DNA of 64,000 nucleotides from positions 1,922,001-1,986,000 of the forward strand of contig NC_057793.1 of assembly GCF_014905175.1 (NCBI RefSeq). The letters run 5' to 3'. The notes beneath the pieces are model-generated. The model saw only the letters and a program-made list of their open reading frames with translations, ran no database searches and was not told where the DNA came from. Of this stretch, positions 45,326-58,412 are shown piece by piece (within the stretch, counting starts at the first letter, position 1; every line of letters starts with the position of its first letter). Source of the stretch: Aphidius gifuensis (Eukaryota > Arthropoda > Insecta > Hymenoptera > Braconidae). Both the position numbers and the translations under genes were made by a program.

Positions 45326-48300
45326 TTATGATGAACCACTGGAATCATTGTGATGTTCTTGATTTGATGAATCAAGTTGTACAAGTGTTCTCATAAGTTC
45401 AGCTCTTTCAGATGGTTGAAGTCTGTGTGCAATTTCAAGAGCAGCATCTAATCTAACATCTGGACATTTTTCTAGTGCATCTTTAACATGTGTTACAACA
45501 GCATCTTTTTTAACACAATCAATATTTCTAATAACAACACTATTTTCATTATTACGTTGTTCTTCTAACCATTGTACAACAGCTTCATCTTGTTCCCAAA
45601 GATATGATTCAGTTGTTCCTTTATCTTCAACAAACCATCTTCTTAACATTGCATCAACTTGTCTAACATCAAGACTTGGTTGTGTTTCAAGTATTTCACG
45701 TCTCAATTCTTCTTCTAATAAACGTCTACGTAATCTCCAATATAATGATTTTCTAGCCATTTTCCATGGTATTATATCATGAATTGTATTTTTTTCTAAC
45801 ATTCTTTCTGGTGTATCATGAAGATCAGAAAAATGTACAGCAACTTGATGATACATTGGTGTTAATATATTTTCACGTGTTTTAATTTCAGCTTCAATAA
45901 TTGATTTATCCTCTGGACTAATACCAGCTGTTATTTTTTCTTTTAATTTAATAATTTCATTATCAACACGATGAATTGTTTTAATAATATCTTTTTTACG
46001 AAATTTAATTTCAACAATTCCCTCTGGTTCAAGTACACCACCACGACTTGTTGTATCAGCAAACATTTCCATATGTCTTGGATTAATTGTTGTATCAACA
46101 ACAGCCCATGCTCCACCACGTAATTCACCATTTGGTGGTATATATATAAATACAGGACGTGTATATTCACGTAAACCATCAACAATATATGCACCAAATT
46201 TCATAATTTGTTCATACATATCTTTCATACCACCAGAAAAACCACGCCAATTTGCAAATATAAATAATGGTAATTCTTCTCTAGCAAAATCTTTAATAGC
46301 TTGTGCTGTTTTAAATGCTGAATCTGGAAACCATACTTGTCCAGCTTGTGATACTGTTTTAGCTTCTGAATCTAAATTTGCTGGATCAGCTGGAAATTGA
46401 AATTCAACAGTACGTGTTTCAACAGCAACAATACCACATGGTATACCACCTAATCTAGCACGTCCAGTAACAACTGTTTGTGCCCATGGACGCATTATTT
46501 CTTCCCATGTACCAGCATCAAAAAAACCAGATTCAAATGTATTATCATCAAGCATACGTCCATCAAGCATAAAACGTGGATCATATGGTGTTTTTGTTGG
46601 TAAAAATCCAATTTCACGATCAACTGGATCAGATGGTATTATTATTGGTAATGAATAACCTTTATGTTTTGGTACCATTGATATCCAACGTAATACAGTT
46701 GCAATACCATCTAAATCACGTGGTGCTGTTGTATGTGATATACCATTATGATACATTATTTGTATACCACCAAGTTGATTATTTGATGCATATACTTCAC
46801 GTCCAAGTACAGCATTTAATGCACGATAACCAGTTAAAATAATATGTGAATTTTCAATTTGTATAACACGTTGTCCTAAACGTAATAAATATGAACCAAT
46901 ACCAATAGCACGACATGATGCTATTGATATTGTAACAATATCATCATATGCTTTTGATGTTTCACCAGCAATCATACCAGCATATTTTAAATTTTCAACA
47001 CCTAAACCATCATCTTTACCAATAATATCTGTTATTTTATATCTTGATTCACCACAATCTTCAATTAATACAGCTTTTATTGAATTATATGGTGCAAGTC
47101 TTGCATAATCATCTGGTGTTAAATAAATATATTTAAATCCTTTTTCTGGTATATTTGCATCTTCCCAACATATACGAAATAGTGCTTTAACTTCTTCAGC
47201 AAGACCAATACGTGCACCAGCATTTGCTGAAAAATATATTCTTGGTATACGTTTTTCACGTGCTAATTCACTTGCACGACAAAATACAATATCTTCTTTC
47301 ATACCAAATGAACCAATAAGATATGTTATATCATTTGCAATTAATATTATATCACGTCCATCTGGATATTCTGGTGTGTATAATGTCATACGCCATGCAA
47401 CCATACCAATATTATTTTCACCAGGTAAACGTTTTTGTTCAATTAAATTATCATTATCATCAAGTACTAATTCAATATATTCAATTAATGGACTTGGTAT
47501 TATATTTTTATTATCATTTAATAACTGTGGTCTATCTTCAATATATTTAATCCATGATTTTTCAATTTGTTGACGAAACATATCTGGTAAATCATAAACA
47601 TATGTTGTACCAGCACTTTGTGCTTGAAATCTTTTAGCTTGTAAATAATCTTTAGTTAAATATGGTGTTAATATTGGTAAACCATGCATTGGACCAATAC
47701 GTGATGATGTTGTTGTACCACCACCACAATATGATTCAAATCTAATAATACCAGTTTTTGGATCAATAACTTCTGTATATAAATGTAAATCAATACTATA
47801 ACCACTGTCATTTGCAATACAAAGACGTACATTATGAGTTGATTTACCTGGTGATGTACGTATTGTCATTTTAATTTCAGCTGTACGTACACGTAATTTC
47901 CATAATCTTGGTCCATATCTTAGTACCATACTTGTAACACTTTCTTCAATTCTAGCTAAATCCATTATAACTGTTGGTACAAAATTTAAAAATATATGAT
48001 TACAATCAGTACGTTTAGCTAATGGATGAGAAAATGCAACTTCCAATTCATCCATTGCTTCAAGTAATACACGTTCACCTTCATTATGTAAATAATCAAA
48101 ACTAGCTTCTTTTGTTATTAAATCAGAATGACGTATTATTGAACGTATGAAAAATCTGTAATCAGTTATTTGTTGTCCTTTTGGTACTTTAGCTTGTCCA
48201 AGATACAAATGCATTTTTTGATTTGACGTTGGTAATGCCTCAAGATCATATGTTTTCATACGATTTAATTCAAGTTGAAATGCACAACCAGGCTCCAAAT

Positions 48301-51300
48301 GACGATATATTTTATCCTCAATAAAACCATCTCTTTGACGAAACGTAAAGAATTTTGGAAATTGACGTTTTTGTAGAGCAGCAAATGTAACACGTCTTAT
48401 ACCACGTGATACTAGTTCATCTTTATTTTGTGAACACCAATCACCAAATAAACGTGCCATTGTTGAATCATCTTGATTACCATTATCTTGTACAGCAATA
48501 CTTAAACAATGTACTGGTTCACTTAATTTTTTTTCATTTAAATCAACTTGTACACCACCAGCTGGTTCATTTGTATTTGTTGATGTACTAAATGATACAT
48601 TTATTGATGTACTATGACGTGATTCACTATTACCAGCAGCATCAACAGCTTCTAGAACTCTTGCTGATACTGAATTTGGTGATGATAAATCTTCAAGTAA
48701 ATCTAAAACTTCATCTGAATATTGACTAAATTGTTCTAAATTTTGAAATGCAGCCATTGCACCAGTACGATGATTTATTGTTGATGATGTTTGTCTATTT
48801 GGATGATTATTTGGTAATAAAAATTGATAATATATTAATGGTATTTCACCAGATAATTCTAAATGTTGTAAACATGTTAATTCATAACTAATATATGCAC
48901 GTCTAACATAAACTTCAAGTGCTGCATTACAAACAGCACGATTTGTATGATAAAAAAAATCATGTAATATATCAAATATTGATGTTTCTGATAATATTAA
49001 TTTTTGTAAATTTTCAGGATGAAAATCATGACCATACATATCAACGGCAGATAAAAATATTGATTCCATTTGATTATGACGTAGTTCATATGCTGGTTGA
49101 TGTGCTGCAATTAACACTTGACGTGCACGTAAAGCAACTCTACTATGTTCAGAACGATTTAATGATGTTAATTCAGTTAATGATGTTGCAAGTTCATCAG
49201 TTAAACCAGGTTCATTTGCCCATAAATGATCAATCAACATTGTAACTAATATATTTTTTTTAGTAACATTATTATGACTGAATATTGTATTTGTAACCAT
49301 GGCCATATCATCTTTGTGTAATTGTATTAATGCTGATACACATTTATCATAGTGTCCCTGTTGAAATTGACTTTCAACAATATAATATTGACGTAATAAT
49401 TCATGTACAGCTGTTTTCATTCTACCTCTAATGCCATTTCTGTATCTTTGTACTAATCTAACAATAGCATCAGTTGTTAAAAAGAATACATCACGATCAG
49501 AACGTTTTGATAATGTTGCTGCATGTCCATCAATAACAGCAGCAATTTGTTGACTTGGAAATTGTGCTAATACAGATGTTATATTTCTCTCATAAAGTGT
49601 CATTAATTTACGTATTTTTTTTTCAACAGATATTGGTATTCTACCAGATATTGTTGATATAACTTCTTGTAATTCAAGTAGTGGTAAACTTGGATCACGT
49701 AATGAACCCATGAATTTTTCAATTAATTCACGTAATCTTGGTAAATGATATGGATCTGGTAGACAATAACCAGCCAATGTATTTTCTAATGCAGCACGAT
49801 ATTTTTGATGTAAAGCATTTAACTTTTCTGGTACTGCTGATGATATTGGTGGTGGAAATTGTCCAGTATATTCTTGTGCTCTTGTAACAAGTGATGGATC
49901 ATCAAGTTCTAAATGTGCAATTAATACACCAGCTTCAAGTACAGCACCAGGACGTTTAACATAAAATACACTACCAGATTCACTAGCTGTTATTGTCATA
50001 ACCATTTTCATAACTTCAATTTCAGCATATGCTTGTCCAGCATCAACATGACCACCATCTTCAACTAAAAAACTAACTAATTTACCAGCTGTTGGTGCAC
50101 GTAATAATGATGGATCATTATCTTTTTCAAATATACATGTTTGATTACCAATAACAATTCTATAACGATCAACTTCTTCTCTCATATATGTTGTAAAACT
50201 AGCACCATCAAGTGATATTAATAAACCACTATCAGATAATCTATGTACTTCAATTTCTTTATATGCACCATTCATTATTAAAAAATATGAATTTGGACCA
50301 CATTTTGTTGCTTGTACTTTATATTTCCATCCATTATTAATAAGTTCAACATCAACAACATTATTTAAATCATTACCAGCTTGTATTTGTCCTTTTTCCA
50401 TAGCTGTTTGAAAACCATTAAATGCTGCTGATATTGTACAATCAGCAATATGTAATGCACCACATGTTACTGCTAATAATACATCTGGTTTATCTGATTT
50501 AACACGTTCAGCAATTAGCGCATCTAACCATGCTGTATCAATATTATTTGTTAAAAAACAATCTGTTTCTAATAATGTTATTAAATATTCAACAGTTGTA
50601 CGAAAATCACCACGTATACTTAATTCTTTAAGTGCAATAACTAAATTTTCACGTGCTTGTGAACGATCTTCACCCCATGAAAAACAATGACCAAATTGTG
50701 AATCAGCAAATTCATGAAGACCACCAGATGCACCAACTGAAAAATAACCCCATACATTTTTAGATGAACGAAAATTTAATTCTTGTACTGTTCCTGAACT
50801 TGGTTTAAAACCTTCATCTGGATTTTCAGATGTTATTCTAGCAGCAATAACATGTCCCCATGGTTGTGGTTTATGTTGTGGTTGATCAAAATCAATTACT
50901 GAATTACCCCATGGTGATTCACCATATAATAAACGTATATCTTTTATATGATTTAATGGTAAACCCATTGCAATTTGTAATTGTGCTGCTGGTAAATTAA
51001 CATCTGATACCATTTCTGTACATGGATGTTCAACTTGTAATCTTGGATTTAATTCAAGAAAATAATATTTACCAGATGGATCATATAAATATTCAACAGT
51101 ACCAGCTGATACATAACCAACCATTTTAGCTAAACGTACTGCTGCTTTTTCCATTTCTTCAAATATTTCTGGTTTAGCAATAACAGCTGGTGCTTCTTCA
51201 ATAATTTTTTGATGTCTACGTTGAATTGAACAATCACGTCCAAATAATGATATTGCATTACCATAATTATCAGCAAGTAATTGTACCTCAAGATGACGTG

Positions 51301-54300
51301 CACATTTAGCTAATTTCATAATAAATATTGGTGAACCAGGTACTTCTGTTTGTACTTGACGAAATAATGTTGGTAATTCTTCAACATTTTCAACTTTACG
51401 TATACCTTTACCACCACCACCCTCAGATGCTTTAACCATTATTGGAAAACCAATTTTATTTGCTGCAGCAATACATTCTTCAACTGTTGATACACAACCT
51501 TTACGAAATAAATCAGATGATATTTTTATTTTTTTACCAGAATATTGAGCTTTTAATTCTGAACCAGACCATGGTAATGTTGGTACATCTGCTGTTTGTG
51601 CAACAATTGATGATGCTATTTTATCACCCAATGCCCACATTGCACGTTCAGATGGTCCAATAAATGATACATCATGTTTATGTAATAATTCTGGTAATTT
51701 TGGATTTTCTGATGCATGTCCCCAACCAGCCCATACAGCTTGTACCTGTGTACGTAATGCAATGTCAACAATCAGCTCAACATTTGCATAATTATTATTA
51801 TTTGTTCCACCTGGTACTGGTACATATTGATCAGCCATTTTAATATATTCAGCATTTGCTTTTAAATCTTCTGGTGTTACCATTACAACAAAACGTATTG
51901 AACGTTCATTTTTAAACATTTCATATGACCAACGACGTATTGAACGCATACATTTTACTGCAGCAATACCATTATTTGCAATAAGTACCTGAAAACAAAA
52001 AATTATCCATTAATTATTCATTTTATATTTGAATATTTTGTTAATGACAATTTTAAATAACATGGGATCAGAGTACAAGGTGAATGAATGAAAAAAAAAA
52101 AAACTTTGAATTGCAAATTAAAACAAGGAAAAGGAGAAATCATTTTTGATGATTACCTTGTTGATAACTTTGGTACCAGAAAAACGATGTACAAATTCTT
52201 CAGGTGTTGCTACAGTAAAGTCTTTTTCTTGACCTTGATTTTGCGCCAATATCATCACCGTGCCCTGCGACATGCTGGGCCTAAAACATCAATCAAAAAA
52301 AAAAAAACATAACAATGTATTAATATATTTATTTTGTTTATATATTATGAATATTTTTTTTTGAAAATTTTGTAATCAATAGAAAGGGGAAAGTTGTGTT
52401 GTCATTCAGTGGACTTTGACTCTTCAAAAGTCAATGAAAATATCTGGATAGTAATAGTGAAAGTAACTTGCAAGTTTCTAGATGAAATATTTCACAATAA
52501 ATTATATTTTTTTTTTTGTTAAATTATAATTACAATTATAACTCATTTAATTATTTAATTGTATTTATTTATTTCAACATCTTGATTAAATTTGATTTGT
52601 TGTTGTTGTTGTTTTTGTTAAATTAAATTTTCTATTTTATGGACAAGTGGACTTTGATCTACAACGCATTTATACACCGGAAATTCATGTATCATTTTAT
52701 CCAAGTCCAGGTAATTAAAAACATCAATGATTAATGCATCAAAAACGTAAATAATTTACTAATTTTAATTGATAATTAATTAGAAAAGTAAATATCAAAT
52801 TATATTATCATCTCACTGTTTTGTTGAAATTTTTATATCAAAATTTTAATAATAAAAACAACTGTTAAAGTAAAGAACCAATGATAAACTGAAAAAATTA
52901 TTCAAGGATTAAATATATTTCCTCGTTAATTATTTTAATTATTTAAAAAAAAAAAAATGATTATACAATAAATAATTGATAGTTTGTTTGATAGACAAAT
53001 TAATTTGTCATTTTGTCAATAATAATTTAATTACGTTAGGCCAGTTGTTGATGGTACAGTCAGTGATGTTGATGATATTTTATTAAAATTATTTTCATTT
53101 GATGATGGTTGATTTTCAATGATATCAATACCATCTTCAAATATTGGTCTACTTGGACCAGCAAGTAAATTATCAGAACTTTTCCACATTGGATCCTTTT
53201 CATCACGTTGAACTAATACAAATCTTTTCATTCGTTTCATTATTTTAATTTTTTTTAAATTTCAAATTGCTTTAACACCACTTTTGGCTACACCTTTTTC
53301 TTGATAAAAATTATCCACTTTTTTCCTGGTTCATCAAGTATATTATTGTGTATATATTTGACGTTAACAAGTCGAATGATCAGACAATACTGGTTTTAAA
53401 ATATTATGGAAGAGGTGAATATTTATTTCCAGTTGTACAACAAAATTCCCCACTACTCTTCTTAATTGCTGTTGTGTATGAAAGTTGATGTTTTTAAACA
53501 GGTGTAATTTTAACACGTGGCTTCAACACGTTGCAGGAAAAAATAATAATAATTGCATGATAATGATAAGAACATGTTGTCAACAAAAAATAATCAATCA
53601 ATTATAAATAAATAATGTAAAATTTGTTCTTTTTTAAATTTAAATAAAAATTTTTTTATTATTAATTTTTGTTGTTTAAATAATTATTAACAATTAGAAT
53701 AATTATTAATAAATATATTTTAGATGATTAAAAATATAATAATTATATTTGTTAATGATTTTTAGTGTATAGTTTTTTTTTTTTTTGAGATTAAGTTATT
53801 TAAACAGGCCAAAGAGAAGAATGTATTTTGTGGATCAGTCGACATACCGCCTGACTTGTAAGAGCCAATCAAAATGAATTGTCTACTGGCTCATTATTTT
53901 CATAATGATACATCCAGAAAAATATACAGACAAATACTTTGTCTAAATAAAAAAAAAAAAAAACCAAGTTTGTCTTTAGAAAATCCTTGATCTTGATTTT
54001 TAAAATAAATTTTCTTTAAATTTAAAAATGATAATTAAATAAAATGTAAAATATTGTATTAAAATTATTTAATTTATAAAAAACGTATAAATAATTTAAT
54101 TCTGTAAAATAATAAATAAATAATATTTTTTTTTAAATAAAATTAAAATTTAAATGAAAAAAAATAATATCGCTCTTTCACCTGAGGCGTTTTCGACGTT
54201 CCATCAATCCAGGAAGAAGAGTTCCAGGTGGTTGAAGTTGACTAAAATCATTGGAGTCATTATCACCAGGAAATGAATCTTCAACTTCTAAATCCTCACT

Positions 54301-57046
54301 TGTATCTGGTACACCAACCACAAAACTCACTGGTGCCTCAGACATCCTGCTTATTTCCAATTGATTATCCTCTTTTTTATCAATAACAATTTCTTCAATT
54401 AAAATTTCTTTATTTTCCTCGTTTGACAAGTTGCTGTTGTTGTTGCTGCTGTTGTTGTGGTTGTTGTCGTTACCTTCAAAATTTTAGGTGGTTTTTTTTT
54501 TTTGTTCAATTGATGATTATCATAAATGATCTATGTCTTCCAGTTATTATTTAATGCCAGTATGTCCTCTTCACAATCATTTACATTCAATTATTATTCA
54601 AAAAAAAATTCACAAAAAGTAGAAACCCAATGAAAAGTTTTATTTTTTCATGCAGATGTTTTGTTAATTTTTGTTCGTTTTTAAAAAAGCCATGAGTGAT
54701 CAAACTTGAATATTAATTTGTATTTTTATATTTTTTTTTTATGCAGCAAACATGCAGGAAGCTGTTGTTTTTTTTTTAAATTTAAAAATGGAATAATATT
54801 TAATTTATAAACTTGAAGAAAAAAAAAATTAAAATGTTAATTACTGAATGAGTTGTAAAAACAACTGTTGAATGAATTGGGAGCACCTTTATATTTTAAA
54901 TGTTGTAGACAACATGCAGAGGTCACGAGGACAAAACGTGTTAATCAAATGTATGAAATTTATGAATTGATGGACTTAGTTCCCGATCAAAATTTAATAA
55001 ATAAAAAAAAAATTAAGTACGTAAATTGTATCATGAAACCTTTAGATTAATAATTATAAAAATAAATTTGTTTGTTTTTAATTTTTAATGATAGCATCAA
55101 TAACAGTGTTGTACTTTACTCTTCAAGCCTTCACTGAGAAAATATTATTTAACTCTTTTTAAAACCACTGATAAATTATTAATAAATTTTATCAACAAAG
55201 CAAAAATTTAAATTTAAAATTCTTCAAATAACGAGTAATCATTTTTTTTTTATTTTTTTTTTTTGATGACAATAATTAAAACATCACAGTGAATTTTTTT
55301 AAAGCATTAATAAAAAATTAAAAATAAAATTATTTAATGCAGTTATAGTTGCACTTGTAATAATTAAAAAAAAAAAATAAATATTAATAATTTTTTTTTG
55401 TAATTTATACAAAATAAAAGAATAATAATTTAAATAAAATTTCCAATAGTTTTTTAAAATTAATTTTAACAATTAAAAATAAAAAATAAAAAATAAAAAA
55501 AATAAAATCATTTATTAGCTTGTTGTTTAAATTCACTACCAAAGTTTTGATTTAAAAAAACAAAAAAATAATTATTTAATTATTAAATAAATTTTTTATT
55601 TTTGCAACTATAACTGCACTGTGCTTTTGGTTATACCAGCGATGAAATTGAGCAGTCCACGAAACATGCTGACGATGATATTTATTAATTTAAATAATTT
55701 AAAAATTTTTTTTATTCAATGATTATTATTAACACCTTCACTCAATAAATATCCATTTTGTTATAATAAATTTCAATTTAAAAATAAATAAAAAATGGAT
55801 AATTTTATTTAATTTATTTTAAAATAGTTTATGTCAAAAACCGTGGGCATTTGACGATTGACGACAACAGACTGAATGAGGCCCGTCTGATGATGATACT
55901 CCGGAAAATGGTTCAGGGGTCGAAACTCGACCGAATGCCGATTGGTGACGATTTTTATATTACTTGTTACATTCAATCGTACGATCAACTATTTTTTATT
56001 TTTTTAAAAATAATTCTTTATCAGTTTTCTAACCAATCAAGTAAACAAATTTTTTTTTTATTTCTAAAATAAACAACGTACAAATAAATATTCATAAAAA
56101 AAAAAAAAAAATACACATTTCTAGACTGCAGATAGTAATTTGCAATCAATGCAAAATATATTTATTTAAAAAAATACTTTTTTCTATTATACAAAAATTG
56201 ATTATTATTATATTTTTTTATCAATGGTAAATAAAAATTAAACTTGACATGTTATCAATTTTAACCTTGACTAATTTCTATTATGCAAATTAAAAATATT
56301 TAAAATTCATCTGGCAAAATTTATTTATTTACGTCTTAAAATTTTAATAAAAAATTATATAATTTATTTTAATAACAAAAAAAAAAAATAGTCAAAGTTA
56401 CTACCACAAATCTCAGTTAAAAATAAAATAAAACAAATGATAAAGTTAAATGATATGCAATATCATTCGATTTTTAAATGCCAATAATGAACCACGTGCG
56501 TCATTCGTGATTAAAAAATAACTCCAAAACCAAAATAAAAAAATAAATAAAAAAAAAAACACTAGAATAATTTTAACAGCTGATAAAAATGAAAAAAAAA
56601 ATTCATAATTACTCTTTTTATTATAATTTAATTTAGAAAAAAAAAAAATAAATAATAACAACAACAACAAAAATTGAAACACGTCGACAACGTGTTATGT
56701 ATACGTAATCAAGGCCAAATAATAATGCTGATTGGTTAAAAATGAATGTCACGCGACAAAAAAAAGGCTCCTATTGGTTAGTTTATTTTGTTACCCATGC
56801 GCAGTACAATTCCAAACAAAAAACACGCGCAACTCTATATAATTGCATATAAAAAATAATAATAATAATAGTAAATAAATATATGACATAAAAAACCAGT
56901 ATGAGATAATGATTATGAATAATTGTGATAAATAAATTAAATTAAATTAAAAATTGATAAATAAATTGAATAACATACCGGTGACGTATTTTACGCATTT
57001 GAGGTGCCTGGAGGTTAGGCGAACACTTTTCCTCGTCACCTGTCAT
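45326..57046 (-). CDS. ACC: Acetyl-CoA carboxylase, with three alternative first coding exons
   Basis: Cytosolic multidomain biotin enzyme that makes malonyl-CoA, the committed step of fatty-acid synthesis. The common part is exon 52157-52280 plus one giant exon 45326-51988 (6663 bp). With first exon 54182-54345 the protein has about 2316 residues, normal for animal ACC. Visible in order: biotin carboxylase (VLIANNGIAAVKCMR; KASEGGGGKGIRK ATP-grasp loop; ELNPRLQVEHPCTE), biotin attachment EVMKM (Lys codon at 50006-50008, about residue 757), the long central region, then carboxyltransferase (SANAGARIGLAEE, GGIQIMYHNGISH, NWRGFSGGMKDMYEQ, RGGAWAVVD). All three first exons end in phase 2 and join G-CCC-AGC-ATG, reading into PSMSQG. 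The near-intronless body is unusual only in exon size. It converges with the SID-1-like gene. Confidence 0.97.
52157..52280 (-). CDS. ACC: ACC common second exon carrying the AMPK-site sequence
   Basis: The exon is bounded by acceptor TTTTAG/GCCCAGC and donor AACAAG/GTAATC. It encodes PSMSQGTVMILAQ... up to VATPEEFVHRFSGTKVINK. An internal ATG (52271-52273) could start a short isoform. PSMSQG aligns with the SSMSGL of mammalian ACC1, where the second Ser (Ser79) is the AMPK target; residues -4 and -5 relative to it come from the upstream exon. Confidence 0.9.
53035..53240 (-). CDS. ACC: ACC alternative first coding exon B
   Basis: ATG 53240, 68 codons plus two bases, ending CTAAC/GTAATT. Joined to the common exon it reads TTGLTPSMSQG, placing Thr where isoforms A and C have Arg before the AMPK-type serine. 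The exon encodes a basic start (MKRMKRFVLVQRDEKDP), then acidic/Asn/Ser-rich sequence. No upstream acceptor is needed if transcription starts just before it. Confidence 0.75.
54182..54345 (-). CDS. ACC: ACC alternative first coding exon A
   Basis: ATG 54345 (context GCAGGATGT), encoding MSEAPVSFVVGVPDTSEDLE, then an acidic stretch and LLPGLMERRKRLR at the CTCAG/GTGAAA donor. Spliced, it gives RRKRLRPSMSQG. This N-terminus looks like the usual insect ACC start. The frame is open a further 30 codons upstream (Asn-rich) to a TAA but without another ATG. Confidence 0.8.
54346..56978. other. ACC: ACC 5' introns
   Basis: AT-rich DNA between first exons A and C. It contains a GC-richer, frame-open patch on the plus strand at about 55820-55935 and a promoter-like patch at about 56690-56850. 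The latter has two inverted CCAAT boxes (ATTGG), a CATGCGCAG element and TATATAA. It could supply a separate start for exon A or B transcripts. Confidence 0.4.
55828..55935 (+). other. Exon-like, GC-richer island inside the ACC 5' intron
   Basis: On the plus strand an acceptor-like TTTAAAATAG is followed by an open frame reading GHLTIDDNRLNEARLMMILR and on through MVQGSKLDRMPIG to a possible GTGACG donor. Composition is near 50% GC with CGG, GGG, CTC and CGA codons, unlike all other genes here. I do not recognise the peptide. It may be a nested gene's exon, an inserted foreign or retroposed fragment, or chance. Confidence 0.3.
56979..57046 (-). CDS. ACC: ACC alternative first coding exon C (distal promoter)
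   Basis: ATG 57046, encoding 22 codons (MTGDEEKCSPNLQAPQMRKI then RH) and ending CACCG/GTATGT. It is too short for ordinary ORF listing. The phase-2 end gives RKIRHRPSMSQG when joined at 52280. It is GC-richer than its surroundings and sits at the edge of the divergent promoter, so it is probably the first exon of the housekeeping transcript. Confidence 0.7.
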
Positions 57047-57547
57047 TCAACACTTTATTTATAAATAAATAAATTATTATTATTTTATTATTGTTGTGTA
57101 AATTAATATGATTGTTTAATTGATAACTGTGTTGATTTATTATGTTTAATAATTTGTTGATTATGATGACGCGAGAAACAAGTTAACACTCAAAAATCAA
57201 GATCACGTTTTTCTACGTCACTAGAATTAGAAGAACACCCTCAAATAATATCGTCATGCGTCGTTTATAGTTTCCGGTAATTTTTAGCCCTTAAAACCCT
57301 TGACAACCCTGTTTGAGCCCTTTAATTATTGACCGGTGGTTATGGGAAATATCTACTTTATCAACTGAGAATCATTCTTTTTTTTTTTCATTCAAATTAG
57401 TTTTAGTTATTAACGCTAGATTTTCATTTGAATATGATTCAATATGATTGGTTTATTTATTTTTTTATATAAAAATAATTTGTCAGTTGTGTTTTACTCA
57501 TTGTTGGATAATTGTTTATTGTAAATTATTTATTGTAAAAAAAAAAA
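57047..57547. promoter_or_regulatory. Divergent promoter region, ACC (-) and unknown gene (+)
   Basis: 501 bp separate the outward-pointing ATGs. The sequence is clearly richer in CG than the surroundings between 57160 and 57350. A CRE-like TACGTCAC lies near 57214, with a second (GTGACGTA, 56981) inside ACC exon C. CGTCATGCGTCG and ACCGGTGGTTATGG are other non-AT features. It probably works in both directions. Confidence 0.55.
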
Positions 57548-58412
57548 ATGGCAGATTTAGAGGATCATGAAAAAATTGCAGAAGTTTTATCTCGAGTATG
57601 ATTTTAAATAGCTGGGTAAATATTATATGTATTAATTTGATTTTTAATTTACAGATTTTATTGAAATTTTCACAAAAATATGATAAAAAAATTAAAATGT
57701 CCAAGAGGTTTCATCATATTGAAATTGGAATGATACGTGATGGTGATATTTGTGAAATTCAATTGTCAAATTATGGAAAAATAATAAATAAAAATGATGA
57801 AATATATGATATTTGTAAATTTGGATATTCAGATATGGTAATTAATGATGAGAGTGTTTTAATTATTGCAATTATTAGAAATTTTAATTCAAATGAAGAG
57901 GAAATATTTGATGTGTCATCTTGGAGAGGAACAATTAGAGTTAGAAAAATTGCAAATTCAACAAAAGAAGAATTAATATTTCCATCATTGAGTGATTATT
58001 TAATCCTAAGAATTCAGGTAATTTTTAATATTAAAATCATCAATAATAAACACAATTAACATGATAATATAATTCTAATTTTTAATAGCAAAAAATATCA
58101 GTTATTGATGGTGAAAAATTTGTTGATAAAATGACAAAACACCTTGACTGTCTTGCAAAAAAATACTCACAAATAAAATATACATTTAAAATGGGAGAAT
58201 ATGAATTTTACAACAACAAAATTTCTCTCGATGACACAATAATAAATTGTAAATTATTAACATCAGCAATTGATAATATTTTAATGCAATCTGTTGATGA
58301 AAATTTTCGTGAAGAATGTTTTAAATTATTGAAAATAAATAACTCAAGTGAAGCATCTGCCATTCTACAATCAAATTTAATAACAATTATAAATAAAAAA
58401 TATCGTATTTAA
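57548..58412 (+). CDS. Protein of unknown function, 244 residues
   Basis: Exons are 57548-57595, 57655-58017 and 58089-58412, all joined between codons (SR/IL and IQ/QK); the start ATG follows an A-run. I do not recognise the family. The protein is charged, with no signal peptide or membrane helix. It has an N-terminal helical region (MADLEDHEKIAEVLSR), a middle with alternating hydrophobic strands (FHHIEIGMIRDGDICEIQLS) and a helical C-terminal third with several Leu/Ile heptad-like spacings. A small intracellular adaptor or kinetochore-type protein is conceivable, but this is a guess. It shares a divergent promoter with ACC. Confidence 0.8.

Noticed and set aside
54868..55050. 60-codon plus-strand ORF in the ACC intron
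   Set aside because: Unrecognisable, poor composition and no splice partners; weaker than the island at 55828.
55636..55672. Possible fourth ACC first exon on the minus strand (ATG with a short frame to a GTATAA donor)
   Set aside because: Its phase (1) does not fit the common exon at 52280, which requires phase 2.
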